A DNA stretch of 64,000 nucleotides from an uncultured Acidobacteriia bacterium (GTDB lineage: Bacteria > Acidobacteriota > Terriglobia > Bryobacterales > Bryobacteraceae), in assembly GCA_903909435.1 (NCBI GenBank), contig CAIVVT010000230.1, positions 1 through 64,000 on the forward strand. The letters are read 5' to 3'. The notes under the pieces were generated by a model. That model was not told where the DNA came from, searched no databases, and saw nothing but the letters and a program-made list of their open reading frames with translations. Each line of letters starts with the position of its first letter. The first letter of the stretch is position 1. A program made the translations under genes and the position numbers. Positions 9,545 to 17,916 of the stretch are shown one piece after another.

Positions 9545-10078
9545 ATGTCAGAACCTTTCCTAGGCGAGATCAAGATCTGGTCGCTCGGGTTTGCCCCGAC
9601 GGGCTGGGCATTGTGCAACGGCCAAACCATGGCCATCAATCAAAATACGGCCCTGTTTTCGCTCCTGGGTACCTATTACGGAGGCGATGGGTTTTCGACT
9701 TTCCGGCTCCCGGACCTTCAGGGGAAAGTCGTGGTTGGCGCGGGCACGGGTCCGGGGACTTCGACCTACCTCGTAGGCCAGACGGGTGGAGAAGCCGCGC
9801 ATACCTTGACTGTGGCCGAAATCCCCCAGCACACCCACCCGGTCAAGGCGGCGACCGTGGCCGGGACTTCGGTTGCTCCCGCGGCGGGATCTACCTTCGC
9901 CGCGGACGGTTCGACGCACCCGACCAAGCCGTACAACTCGGCTACGGCGGCGGGCCCCGCGATGGCTCCCACTTCGATTCAACCCGCCGGCAATTCACAG
10001 CCTCACGAGAACCAGATGCCGTACCTGGTATTGAACTTCTGCATCGCTCTGGCGGGGATCTTCCCGTCAAGGAATTAG
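9545..10078 (+). CDS. Phage tail-collar (microcystin-dependent/MdpB-like) protein 1
   Basis: A 177-residue protein with GGAGG upstream. It shows the tail-collar pattern: FAPTGWALCNGQTMAI at the N-terminus, then LLGTYYGGDG and TFRLPDLQGKVVVGAG, then QTGGE and IPQHTHPV, ending LNFCIALAGIFPS. The central 100-150 region, rich in Ala/Thr/Ser, is the variable part. Collar domains form fibre tips in phages; bacterial chromosomal copies are widespread and poorly understood. It is the first of three tandem paralogues. Confidence 0.9.
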   Translation: MSEPFLGEIKIWSLGFAPTGWALCNGQTMAINQNTALFSLLGTYYGGDGFSTFRLPDLQGKVVVGAGTGPGTSTYLVGQTGGEAAHTLTVAEIPQHTHPVKAATVAGTSVAPAAGSTFAADGSTHPTKPYNSATAAGPAMAPTSIQPAGNSQPHENQMPYLVLNFCIALAGIFPSRN

Positions 10079-10085
10079 AGGTCCC

Positions 10086-10601
10086 ATGGCTACACCATAC
10101 GTTGGAGAGATTCGCCTATTCGCCGGTAATTTCGCTCCCCAGAACTGGGCTTTCTGCGATGGATCGGTGCTTCCGATTGCACAGTACGAGGTGCTTTTCG
10201 TCCTGATCGGAACCACGTACGGCGGGGATGGGTTGACCACTTTCAATCTGCCGGACCTGCGCGGCCGGGTGCCGATTCATCAGAGCGCCAGTTACCCGAT
10301 CGGATCGCAAGGCGGCACCGAGTCCGTGACCCTGACGAGTGCTCAACTCCCGCAGCATACCCATGCGGCGAACTCCAGCAGTTCGCGGGGCAACACGTCG
10401 TCTCCCGCCGGTGCGCTGTGGGCAACGGACGGGACGGGAGTGGCTGCGCCGTATCACAAGCCGGGGAGCGGAACCGCAGTTCAACTCCATCCGGCGACCA
10501 TCGGCGCGAGTCCGGGCGGGCAGCCTCACTCGAACCAGCAGCCCTACCAGGCGCTGAGCTACATCATCTCCCTATTTGGCGTTTTCCCGAGTCAGAACTG
10601 A
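10086..10601 (+). CDS. Phage tail-collar (MdpB-like) protein 2
   Basis: A 171-residue paralogue beginning 7 nt after the previous stop. It has the same order of motifs: FAPQNWAFCDGSVLPI, TTYGGDGLTTFNLPDLRGRVPI, QGGTESVTL, LPQHTHAA, ending LSYIISLFGVFPS. It is the most diverged of the three; the GVGAG-type loop is replaced by HQSASYPIG. No signal peptide is visible, so if surface-located it must leave by another route. Confidence 0.9.
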   Translation: MATPYVGEIRLFAGNFAPQNWAFCDGSVLPIAQYEVLFVLIGTTYGGDGLTTFNLPDLRGRVPIHQSASYPIGSQGGTESVTLTSAQLPQHTHAANSSSSRGNTSSPAGALWATDGTGVAAPYHKPGSGTAVQLHPATIGASPGGQPHSNQQPYQALSYIISLFGVFPSQN

Positions 10602-10620
10602 AGTTGATTGGAGGCCCAGC

Positions 10621-11145
10621 ATGTCAGAACCGTTTCTTGCCGAAGTTCGTATCCTGCCCTTTAATTTCGCGCCGGCAGGCTGGGCGGTGTGTGCCGGCCA
10701 AGTGCTCCCCATCTCCCAGAACACAGCCGTTTTTTCGCTGCTCGGAGTGAATTACGGCGGTAACGGGACCACGAACTTCGCCCTGCCGAACCTGCAGGGA
10801 CAGGTTGCCGTCGGCGCCGGGCAAGGTCCTGGGCTGAGTCCCTATTCGGTTGGACAGACGGGCGGAACCGAGACTGTGACCCTGGTCGCAAACCAATTGG
10901 CGGCGCACAACCACCCGGCTAGTGCTATCCACGATGCCGGCAATTCTTATTCGCCGGCCGGTGACTCCTGGTCGGCCGACGGCGCGAATCGGGCCAAGCT
11001 TTACCGCAGCGCGGACCCGACCGTTCCCATGGGAGCGAACGCCGTGTCTCCGGCTGGTGGCAACCAGCCGCACAACAACCTGCAGCCCTACCTGGTGCTG
11101 AATTACTGCATCGCGCTGGTGGGCGTTTTCCCATCGCGGGCCTGA
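10621..11145 (+). CDS. Phage tail-collar (MdpB-like) protein 3
   Basis: I start at ATG 10621, which has TTGGAGG upstream and gives the same MSEPFL N-terminus as paralogue 1; a longer in-frame start at 10576 lies inside the previous gene. The 174-residue product has FAPAGWAVCAGQVLPI, NYGGNGTTNFALPNLQGQVAVGAG and QTGGTETVTL, ending LNYCIALVGVFPS. The first 20 bases of genes 1 and 3 are nearly identical, pointing to a more recent duplication of this pair. Confidence 0.9.
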   Translation: MSEPFLAEVRILPFNFAPAGWAVCAGQVLPISQNTAVFSLLGVNYGGNGTTNFALPNLQGQVAVGAGQGPGLSPYSVGQTGGTETVTLVANQLAAHNHPASAIHDAGNSYSPAGDSWSADGANRAKLYRSADPTVPMGANAVSPAGGNQPHNNLQPYLVLNYCIALVGVFPSRA

Positions 11146-11154
11146 GTCGTCGAG

Positions 11155-11643
11155 TTGACGGGGAACTTGCCCAGCGCGACCAGCCTGCGTCCGGCGAGTC
11201 CGGATGATGCGGAGTTTCTGTATGCGGTGTACGCCTCAACCCGGCAGGAGGAACTCGCCCAGACGGGCTGGGACGAAGCGGAGGCCCAGCGCTTCCTGCG
11301 CGAACAATTCCGGCTGCAGGACTATCACTATAAGACCTATTTCGAGAATGCCGAGTACCTGGTAATCGAGACTGCCGGAAGAGCCATCGGGCGGCTGTAC
11401 CTGCATCAACGGCGGGAGGAACTGGTACTTGTCGATATCGCCCTGCTGCCCGCCTGGCGCGGCTGCGGGATCGGTGAGCGGCTAATCCGTGATGTCATGG
11501 TGCGCGCCGCCGGTCTCGGCTTGCCCGTCGAGTTGCACGTTGAGTACTTCAACCGCGCCCAGTCGCTCTACCGCCGCCTGGGTTTCACTGCAGGTGAGGT
11601 CAGTGGCCCCTACGTCCAGATGCGCTGGACGCCACAGGTCTGA
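11155..11643 (+). CDS. GNAT-family N-acetyltransferase
   Basis: About 160 residues. The acetyl-CoA-binding motif A is VDIALLPAWRGCGIGERLIRDVM (key residues R-x-x-G-x-G/I near 105) and motif B contains VEYFNRAQSLYRRLGF. Start codon is TTG 11155 or TTG 11167; neither has a strong ribosome-binding site. It follows the third collar gene by 9 nt, so it belongs to that operon and may modify one of its proteins or a surface amine. The substrate is unknown. Confidence 0.85.
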   Translation: MTGNLPSATSLRPASPDDAEFLYAVYASTRQEELAQTGWDEAEAQRFLREQFRLQDYHYKTYFENAEYLVIETAGRAIGRLYLHQRREELVLVDIALLPAWRGCGIGERLIRDVMVRAAGLGLPVELHVEYFNRAQSLYRRLGFTAGEVSGPYVQMRWTPQV

Positions 11644-11690
11644 CGGCGTGCCGGAAACCCATCGTCCCCTGAATTGAGTTTCTCTTTTGT

Positions 11691-11782
11691 GGCGCACGAT
11701 TCATCGTGCAGCGTGGACACTCCTGTCCACGTCCGGGAAAATACCAACAAGAGTGCCGGCACTGCACGCTGAATCGTGCGCC
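11691..11782. repeat. 92-bp palindromic intergenic element with nested hairpins
   Basis: Terminal 20-bp arms at 11691-11710 and 11763-11782 are inverted copies with one mismatch. Inside lie a perfect 8-bp stem with 4-nt loop (CGTGGACA/TGTCCACG, 11712-11731) and a perfect 12-bp palindrome AGTGCCGGCACT (11752-11763). It occupies the space between the convergent GNAT and response-regulator genes. The architecture resembles REP/MITE-type elements; no transposase is nearby. Confidence 0.7.
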
Positions 11783-11843
11783 TCAGGGGCCAGTCCAAGC
11801 ACCCGGCCGGCGCGTTCGCACACGCCTGAACTCGCGGCTGCCG

Positions 11844-12449
11844 TCACAGCCAGCCCTTTTGCCGCGCGATCCGCGCCGCCTCGGTGCGATTGGCGGCCCC
11901 GAGTTTGCTGATCGCTTCTGACAGATAGTTCCGGACGGTACCCTCGGACAGGTTCAATTGATCGGCGATGTCCGCCCCGGCCGTGCCCTCCGCCGCCAGC
12001 CGCAGCACCTGCCGTTCGCGGTCGGTCAACGGGTCCGGTTCGGTCCAGGCGGCGGCGGCCAGATCGGGGTCGATGACCCGGCCGCCGGCGTGGACGCGAC
12101 GTACCGCGTTGGCGAGTTGCGCCGAAGGCGAGTCCTTCAGCAGGTAGCCCGACACACCCGATTCGAGTGCGCGCCGCAGGTAGCCGGCCCGGGCGAAGGT
12201 CGTCAGGATGATCACTCGCACTGGCGTACCCAAGCGCTTCAACTCGGCGGCCAGTTCCAGCCCCGTCATGCGCGGCATCTCGATGTCCGAAAGCACGACA
12301 TCGGGGCGCAGGGACCCCGTCATTTCCAGCGCCTGCTGGCCGTCCCGGGCCTGCCCGACCACTTCGATGTCACTCTCGATCTCAAGCAGCGCGGCCAGCG
12401 CGCCCAGCACCATGGCCTGGTCTTCCGCGATGATGACGCGTATGCTCAT
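11844..12449 (-). CDS. LuxR-type response regulator (DesR/NarL class)
   Basis: 201 residues starting at ATG 12449, which overlaps the kinase stop as ATGA; the frame stays open further upstream but only by reading antisense through the kinase. The receiver domain (1-120) has the acidic pair after VIIAED, phosphoacceptor Asp55 in VVLSDIEMPR, and a conserved Lys in YLLKDSP. The C-terminal HTH (LTDRERQVLRLAAEGTAGADIA, then LSEGTVRNYLSEAISKLGA) is LuxR type. It is the output of the neighbouring kinase and probably controls its own ABC-transporter operon. Confidence 0.95.
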   Translation of the reverse strand: MSIRVIIAEDQAMVLGALAALLEIESDIEVVGQARDGQQALEMTGSLRPDVVLSDIEMPRMTGLELAAELKRLGTPVRVIILTTFARAGYLRRALESGVSGYLLKDSPSAQLANAVRRVHAGGRVIDPDLAAAAWTEPDPLTDRERQVLRLAAEGTAGADIADQLNLSEGTVRNYLSEAISKLGAANRTEAARIARQKGWL

Positions 12450-13561
12450 AGCGCCAGTGTTGGACCCGCCATGGGGAGCCGAAGGATCAGCCGCATGCCC
12501 GCCGATCCATCGCGTTCCAGCGTTCCGCCGAGCGCCTCCACGCGCTCGCGCATTCCACTGATGCCGCAGCCGTCGGGCGTTGTACCGCCCTTGCCGTCGT
12601 CCGTAATCTCCAACTCGCAAGTCGCCAGCCGCTGGCGCAGCCTCAACCGGCAGGAGTGCGCGCCGGCGTGCCGCACGATGTTGGTCACCGCCTCGCGAAT
12701 CGCCATCGCCAGCACGCTCTCCTGGGAAGGCGATACGGTCACGGGCTCGATCTGGGAATCGAGTCTGATGCCCATGCTGCCCAACGTCTTGCTCGCGTGC
12801 GCGAGTTCCGATTCCAGACCGGCGGAGCGGTAGCCGGCCACTGCGGCGCGAACCTCCGACAGCGCTTCGCGGGAGATCCGTTCGACATCCCTGATCTCGG
12901 CGATGGTGCGGACAGGGTCGGTCTCGGCCAGCTTCGAGGCCAGTTCGGATTTCAGCACGATCAGCGACAGCGTGTGTCCCAGTACATCGTGCAGATCCCG
13001 CGCGATGCGCTCCCGCTCGGCGATGCGGGCCAGACGCCCGACCTCTTCCTCCGCCAGCCCCAGACGGCGGTTGAGCCGGTGGCGCTTGCGCGACTCGGCG
13101 ATGAACGCCGCCACGAATAGCGAGAATCCAATGGCCGGCAACCAGAACCACAGGTTCAGGCCCAACAGCCAGCTCGCCAGGCCGGTTGCGCTCACCAGAT
13201 TCGCAATCCTGCGCCAAGCGGCGCGCTGGTCATCGTCGTGTACGACGGCGGCTACCGCGTAGACAACGAAGACCGAGGAACCTGGGTTCCAGCGCGCCCA
13301 GGCCAAGCCAATCACGCACATCGCCGCTGACAACACGAACTGCCGCCAGCCCTGCTCCCAATAGCCCCGGAAGTACAGCGGGAGGAATATCGCGATGGTG
13401 CCGGCCGTCAACCACCAGTCCCTAGCCGGATGGTTCGAAAAAGCCGCGGGCACTACAAAGTTGAGCAGGTACACCAGCCACATGTAGGGCAGCCAGCCCT
13501 CTTGCGAGTCCGCGGGTAGAAACGGGTACTTGCGTGTTCCGGCAATGTTCGCGTCAGCCAT
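12446..13561 (-). CDS. DesK-type sensor histidine kinase
   Basis: 371 residues from ATG 13561, which overlaps the permease gene end by 8 bases. About five or six transmembrane helices span residues 25-155, followed by a short linker and a HisKA_3 dimerisation domain with phospho-acceptor His191 in ERIARDLHDVLGHTLSL. The C-terminal HATPase domain has the N-box AIREAVTNIVRHAGA and the GNGISGMRERV-type G-box (here GCGISGMRERVEALGG). With no large extracellular domain, it likely senses a membrane signal or the transporter itself, as in kinases paired with antibiotic-defence ABC transporters. Confidence 0.95.
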   Translation of the reverse strand: MADANIAGTRKYPFLPADSQEGWLPYMWLVYLLNFVVPAAFSNHPARDWWLTAGTIAIFLPLYFRGYWEQGWRQFVLSAAMCVIGLAWARWNPGSSVFVVYAVAAVVHDDDQRAAWRRIANLVSATGLASWLLGLNLWFWLPAIGFSLFVAAFIAESRKRHRLNRRLGLAEEEVGRLARIAERERIARDLHDVLGHTLSLIVLKSELASKLAETDPVRTIAEIRDVERISREALSEVRAAVAGYRSAGLESELAHASKTLGSMGIRLDSQIEPVTVSPSQESVLAMAIREAVTNIVRHAGAHSCRLRLRQRLATCELEITDDGKGGTTPDGCGISGMRERVEALGGTLERDGSAGMRLILRLPMAGPTLAL

Positions 13562-14309
13562 GCAGTCTGCTTTCTTCCCGCCGCCACACAAACCAGCCCG
13601 CGATCGCGCACAACACGGTGAACTCGGCGAGCGCGAGAACGTGTGCGGCGACGGAGCCGGAACCCGCCATCCCCACGATGGCCTGCCCGATCTGGGCCAG
13701 GTGATAGGCCGGCATGGCCGGCGCGACGAACTGCACGAATTTCGGCATGAATTGCACTGGAATGAACAGCCCTGATAGAAACGCCATCGGCATGGCTACC
13801 ATGTTGACGATGGCCGGTGCGGAGTTCGACGTGGCCACGTAGCCCAGCACGAACCCCAGTGTAGCGAAAGGAATCGAACCCAGCACCAGCGAGCCTCCCA
13901 GCAGCAGCCACTCGTTCAAACCCAGGCGCACGCCTCCGAGCGTCGCCCCAACCACGAACAGAATGCCGCTGACCAATGCGCTGAACAACATTGCGGTGGA
14001 GAGCTTGGCCGCGAACCAGCCAAAGCCCGGCATCGGGCTGGCGCGCTTTACTTCCAGCCAGCCCAGACCGCGCTCGGATGCGATGCCCGCGCCGAGTCCC
14101 ATCAACGCGGCGAACATCACTCCCATCACGCTCATGATCGTCAGCGCGTAGGTGGGCGCCGTTACACCGCCAAAGTTCCCCTGGTGGATGATGACCCCGA
14201 AGAACAGGTAGAACATGACGGGGAAGGTGATGGTCATTACCGAGTAGCGAGGCATTCGCAGCAGCCCCAGGAACTCGTATTTCACTTCGAGCAGAGTCGA
14301 TCGGATCAT
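13554..14309 (-). CDS. ABC-2 type transporter permease
   Basis: 251 residues with six predicted transmembrane helices in the ABC-2 layout: an N-terminal amphipathic segment, helix near 22-38, central helices around 60-75, 103-125 and 135-160, the conserved hydrophobic AMPMAFLSGLFIPVQFMPKFVQF segment near 180, and a final helix before RREESR. It overlaps the ATPase gene by 4 bases. Export of a drug, lipid or peptide is the usual role of this class. Confidence 0.92.
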   Translation of the reverse strand: MIRSTLLEVKYEFLGLLRMPRYSVMTITFPVMFYLFFGVIIHQGNFGGVTAPTYALTIMSVMGVMFAALMGLGAGIASERGLGWLEVKRASPMPGFGWFAAKLSTAMLFSALVSGILFVVGATLGGVRLGLNEWLLLGGSLVLGSIPFATLGFVLGYVATSNSAPAIVNMVAMPMAFLSGLFIPVQFMPKFVQFVAPAMPAYHLAQIGQAIVGMAGSGSVAAHVLALAEFTVLCAIAGWFVWRREESRLHG

Positions 14310-15205
14310 TGATTCACCTCCACGGGCACAGCATTTTCAGTGATTGTCAGGAACGCATCTTCCAGGCCGACGCCGGTCACTTCGAGATCGGATAAGCCGG
14401 GATCGCTATGGAACAGGCGAGGCACCAGGCTGTCGGAATCGGCCGCGACCATCTCCGTGAACACGCCGTCGCAGCGCACCGAGACTGCTGCGCCCAAGGC
14501 CTGGATCTCGCGGGTCGTAAGCCGTGTGCGGCAGCGGATCTTACGCTGCGAAGCGCGCTGTTTGATTTCGGATGGCGTGCCTTCGGCCACGACCCGTCCG
14601 TGATTCAACACAACGATCCGGTCGGCCAGCGCGTCGGCTTCTTCCAGGTAATGCGTGGTCAGCAGCACGCCTCCGCCGTTCGCGATGAACAGCCGGATGT
14701 GCCGCCACAAACCCCGCCGGCTGTCCACGTCCAGGCCGGCCGTGGGCTCGTCCAGAATCAGCAGTTCCGGGTTGCCGCAGATGGCCAGCGCGAACAGCAC
14801 CCGCTGGCGCTGCCCGCCGGACAGTGCGCCGAACAGCCGGTTTTCCAATCCCTCCAACCCGGCGGCGCGCACCGTTTCCTTCAATGGCAGCGGATGGGGA
14901 TAGTAGCTCGAGAAGAGTTCGATGTGCTCCCTCACCCGCAGCGTCTCCGGCACCTTGCCCACCTGCAGCATTGACCCTATCCGGACCCGCGCGATGCGTT
15001 CCCGCGGGTCGCGTCCAAACAGGCGGACCTGGCCCGCGTCGGGCTTGGACAAGCCCAGCAGCAGGCGCACCGCCGTCGTCTTGCCCGCGCCGTTCGGTCC
15101 CAGCAGTGCGAGCAATTGCCCGCTGCAGATGTCCAGGTTGATGCCGTCGAGCGCGGTCACCGCGCCATATCGTTTCGTCACGCCGCGTAGTTCTGCGATC
15201 ACCAT
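14306..15205 (-). CDS. ABC transporter ATP-binding protein (drug/ABC-2 exporter type)
   Basis: 299 residues from ATG 15205, preceded by GGAGG on the minus strand. It contains Walker A (GPNGAGKTTAVR), the Q-loop, the ABC signature (LSGGQRQRV), Walker B (LLILDEPTAGLD) and the H-loop (LLTTHYLEEAD), followed by the C-terminal extension usual in ABC-2 exporters. It is first in the four-gene operon with the permease, kinase and response regulator. Confidence 0.95.
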   Translation of the reverse strand: MVIAELRGVTKRYGAVTALDGINLDICSGQLLALLGPNGAGKTTAVRLLLGLSKPDAGQVRLFGRDPRERIARVRIGSMLQVGKVPETLRVREHIELFSSYYPHPLPLKETVRAAGLEGLENRLFGALSGGQRQRVLFALAICGNPELLILDEPTAGLDVDSRRGLWRHIRLFIANGGGVLLTTHYLEEADALADRIVVLNHGRVVAEGTPSEIKQRASQRKIRCRTRLTTREIQALGAAVSVRCDGVFTEMVAADSDSLVPRLFHSDPGLSDLEVTGVGLEDAFLTITENAVPVEVNQ

Positions 15206-15259
15206 GTTTCGCCTCCACACACAGAGTGCTGCGGATGCGGACCGCGAACCAGTGCGGAA

Positions 15260-15287
15260 TGTCACCAACTGACGGTGACAAATGTCA
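15260..15287 (-). promoter_or_regulatory. Operator-like dyad upstream of the ABC/two-component operon
   Basis: TGTCACC (15260-15266) and GGTGACA (15274-15280) form a perfect 7-bp dyad with a 7-bp spacer. A second small dyad, TGACA/TGTCA (15276-15287), overlaps it. It lies 55 nt upstream of the ATPase start and is the best candidate for the binding site of the operon's own LuxR-type regulator. Confidence 0.5.
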
Positions 15288-15315
15288 TGTGGCGACAGAG
15301 CGTGCGGTTTCGGAC

Positions 15316-15339
15316 ACAATAGTCTGAAAGGGCTATTGT
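15316..15339 (+). promoter_or_regulatory. Inverted repeat 45 nt upstream of the VWFA-domain gene
   Basis: ACAATAG (15316-15322) and CTATTGT (15333-15339) are perfect 7-bp arms, extended by GG/CC beyond a bulge. It lies in the divergent region and could be an operator or a leader hairpin for the plus-strand gene. Confidence 0.35.
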
Positions 15340-15384
15340 CCCGGGGCGGAGCGCCGCGTCTAAATCGGGGAGGAGAATTGGAGT

Positions 15385-17541
15385 ATGCGGTTTTTCACGA
15401 TTCTGCTGATTGCGAATCTGGCTGCCATGGCTCAGCCGCCCGCCAATCCAACGCCGGAACCGGCCCGCGGAGACGTCGTATTCAGCGTGACTTCGACGCT
15501 GGTGCAGATCGACGCAGTCGTGCTCGACGGCAAAGGCCGCCAGGTGACGAACCTGGGACCGTCCGACTTCGAGGTGCTGATCGACGGCAAGCCCCAGACC
15601 ATCACGCATTTTTCTTATGTGCGCGTGACGCCGGACGCGGTTCTGCCGCCCGTATCGAAGCTCCCGAAGCAGGAAGGCGCGCTGGCCGCCGGGCAGTTGC
15701 CGCCCCGCACCGAGGTCAAACGCGACGACGTGCGGCGGACCATCGTGCTGATGGTGGACGACCTGGGGTTGAGCTTCGAGGACATGGCGTTCACCCGCCG
15801 TGCGCTGCGCCGGTTCGTTGAACTGCAGATGCAGCTGGGCGACCTGGTGGCGGTGTGCCGGACGGCGGCCGGGTCGGGCGCGCTGCAGACGTTCACCACC
15901 GACAAACGCATTCTCACCTCAGTCATCGACCATCTGCGTTGGGACCCCGAAGGTCGCGGCGGTATCGGGTTGTACTCCAGTCTGGGGCTGACGCCACCTG
16001 GCGTGCAAAGCGACGCGAAGAGTGTGATCGGCTCTGCGCCGGATGCTCCCCGGCAGGGCTTCGAGAGAATGCGGGATTCCTACTCGCAGGTGGGCACCCT
16101 GGTGGCGGTGCAGCACGTGGTCAGCGCCTTGCAGGAGTTGCCGGGGCGCAAGTCGGTGGTGCTGTTCTCGGACGGCATCAGCCTGTTCGTTCCACCTTCG
16201 GCGGCCCACATGGACCGGCTCCCGGAGATGGCGACCGACGTCCTCGACGCGCTGAAGGCTTTGACCGACAAGGCCAATCGCAGCGGAACGGTGCTCTACA
16301 CGATGGACGTGCGGGGGCTTCAGCCGCTTGTGCTCGATGCGTCCTATAACCTGCCGGTGGCGAAGCTATCCCTGGACAACGCGGGTTCCAAGACGATATC
16401 CGAGCGGTTGAGCGAGGACACCGCGAACCTGAGTCAGCAATTCAACAGTACGCAGCAGGGATTGGAGACGGTGGCGCTGTTGACGGGCGGGCTGGCCTAT
16501 CAGAATGGCAACGATCTGAACTATGGACTGGATCGCGTCTTGGAGGACCAGAAGGGCTACTACCTGTTGGGATTCCGCCCCGACGACAACGTCTTCGCGC
16601 TGGTGCGCGGCCAGACGCGCTACAACCACGTGAAGGTGAAGGTACACGGGGCGGGGCTGCACGTCCGATCGCGGACCGGCTTCTTTGGCGAGACGGATCA
16701 GCAGGCTATGCCGAAGCACCAGACGCCCCTGGATCTGCTGCGCGCGTCCATGATGAGCCCGTTCCGCAGTTCGGACATCCACGTCCGCGCAACGCCGATC
16801 TACTCGGAAATGACGAAGCACGGGCCGCTAGTCCGGAACCTGCTGCATATCGATACCCGCGACCTCGAATTCGAGCCCCAGTTGGACGGGTCGAACAAGG
16901 CGCATATCGATCTGCTGGCGGTGGCTGTGGGCGCGGGTGACCTTCCGATCGCGGCCATGGCGAAGCCGTTCGTGGTGACGGTGCCGCCTGGCCAGATGGA
17001 GCGCGCAAGGCGCAACGGCGTCGTATATTCGCTGGACTTGTCGATGGCGCGGCCCGGGCCATACCAATTCCGCATGGCGGTGCGCGACCAGAAGACCGGG
17101 AAGATGGGCTCGGCCAGCCGGTACATGGAAATCCCCGACCTCAAGCGCACGCGCCTCGCGCTGACCAGCGTGGTGCTGGGTAAGGGGGATACCGCGGACG
17201 GCGGCCGCCAAATGGTGGGACTGACTCCGGCGCGGCGGCAGTTCCAGCAGGGCGAGGTGCTGCAGTACTTCTGTCTGCTCGAGAGCGGCAACAAGCAGCA
17301 TATGGCGCCCAAAGGCGAACTTGACGCGCGTATACGGATCTTCCACGACGACAAACAGGTCTACGCCGGCCCCGCACCGATGGGGAAGACCGAGGACGGG
17401 CAGCCGGCGGTCTTGGGCAAACTGAAGCTGACCGGTGCTATCGCGGCAGGCGAGTACTACCTGCAGGTCACGGCGCATTCGCGCGACGGCAAGAAGGATA
17501 CCGTCGCGGCTCAGTGGACCGACTTCGAAGTGGTCGATTGA
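15385..17541 (+). CDS. VWFA-related acidobacterial domain protein, secreted
   Basis: 718 residues. The ATG has TTGGAG upstream. A short signal peptide (FFTILLIANLAAMA) is followed by a strand-rich segment VVFSVTSTLVQIDAVVLDGKGRQVTNLGPSDFEVLIDG, the hallmark start of the VWFA-related acidobacterial domain (TIGR03436). The von Willebrand A fold follows: VLMVDDLGLSFEDM near 118 (a degenerate MIDAS), then GRKSVVLFSDGI near 255. The C-terminal third is beta-rich. This family is abundant in Acidobacteriota; its members are thought to be extracellular protein-binding modules, but no role is proven. Confidence 0.92.
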   Translation: MRFFTILLIANLAAMAQPPANPTPEPARGDVVFSVTSTLVQIDAVVLDGKGRQVTNLGPSDFEVLIDGKPQTITHFSYVRVTPDAVLPPVSKLPKQEGALAAGQLPPRTEVKRDDVRRTIVLMVDDLGLSFEDMAFTRRALRRFVELQMQLGDLVAVCRTAAGSGALQTFTTDKRILTSVIDHLRWDPEGRGGIGLYSSLGLTPPGVQSDAKSVIGSAPDAPRQGFERMRDSYSQVGTLVAVQHVVSALQELPGRKSVVLFSDGISLFVPPSAAHMDRLPEMATDVLDALKALTDKANRSGTVLYTMDVRGLQPLVLDASYNLPVAKLSLDNAGSKTISERLSEDTANLSQQFNSTQQGLETVALLTGGLAYQNGNDLNYGLDRVLEDQKGYYLLGFRPDDNVFALVRGQTRYNHVKVKVHGAGLHVRSRTGFFGETDQQAMPKHQTPLDLLRASMMSPFRSSDIHVRATPIYSEMTKHGPLVRNLLHIDTRDLEFEPQLDGSNKAHIDLLAVAVGAGDLPIAAMAKPFVVTVPPGQMERARRNGVVYSLDLSMARPGPYQFRMAVRDQKTGKMGSASRYMEIPDLKRTRLALTSVVLGKGDTADGGRQMVGLTPARRQFQQGEVLQYFCLLESGNKQHMAPKGELDARIRIFHDDKQVYAGPAPMGKTEDGQPAVLGKLKLTGAIAAGEYYLQVTAHSRDGKKDTVAAQWTDFEVVD

Positions 17542-17916
17542 CCGGCTCAGCGCGCCTATCCGCTTGATATTCGCGTGGCTATCGATGCCACCCGAATCCG
17601 CGGCGAGCGCAATAATGCTGTAACGAACAGGCGCGATTGCGCGCTAATTCCATGGGCTGATGCCGGAATTGCGCCCGCAATTGGAGGTTGGCGCGATGCT
17701 CCAGCCGGCCCAGACCGTAGATGATTAAAGTACTAGTACCATTGCGCAGAGTGAGTTAGGATTGCAGCTAGATTGCCCAGGGTTGAGAGCTGGAGGAGCT
17801 TGCAACGACGTTGGGCCGAGGCGTGGCGTCGATAGACTACCCTCGCTACCGCCGTAAGCCCATCTGAATCCTGGCTCAGACGACAGTCCGCGCTCGGCCA
17901 AAGAGGAGATATTCAG
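17542..17916. other. Upstream region of the 1375-residue secreted protein
   Basis: No gene seen. It holds several dyads: AATTGCG/CGCAATT (17667-17682, 2-nt spacer) and the palindrome GTACTAGTAC (17730-17739). AGAGGAG before ATG 17917 is the ribosome-binding site. The dyads suggest a regulated promoter, but I cannot assign -35/-10 boxes with confidence. Confidence 0.35.

Noticed and set aside
9545-11145. Prophage remnant
   Set aside because: The three collar genes are intact and operonic, but no capsid, portal, tail tube, lysis or integrase gene, attachment repeat or change in base composition is visible around them.
11844-13217. A 457-residue version of the response regulator
   Set aside because: The extra N-terminal part is antisense-frame noise within the kinase gene. 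ATG 12449 overlaps the kinase stop as ATGA and begins a standard receiver domain.
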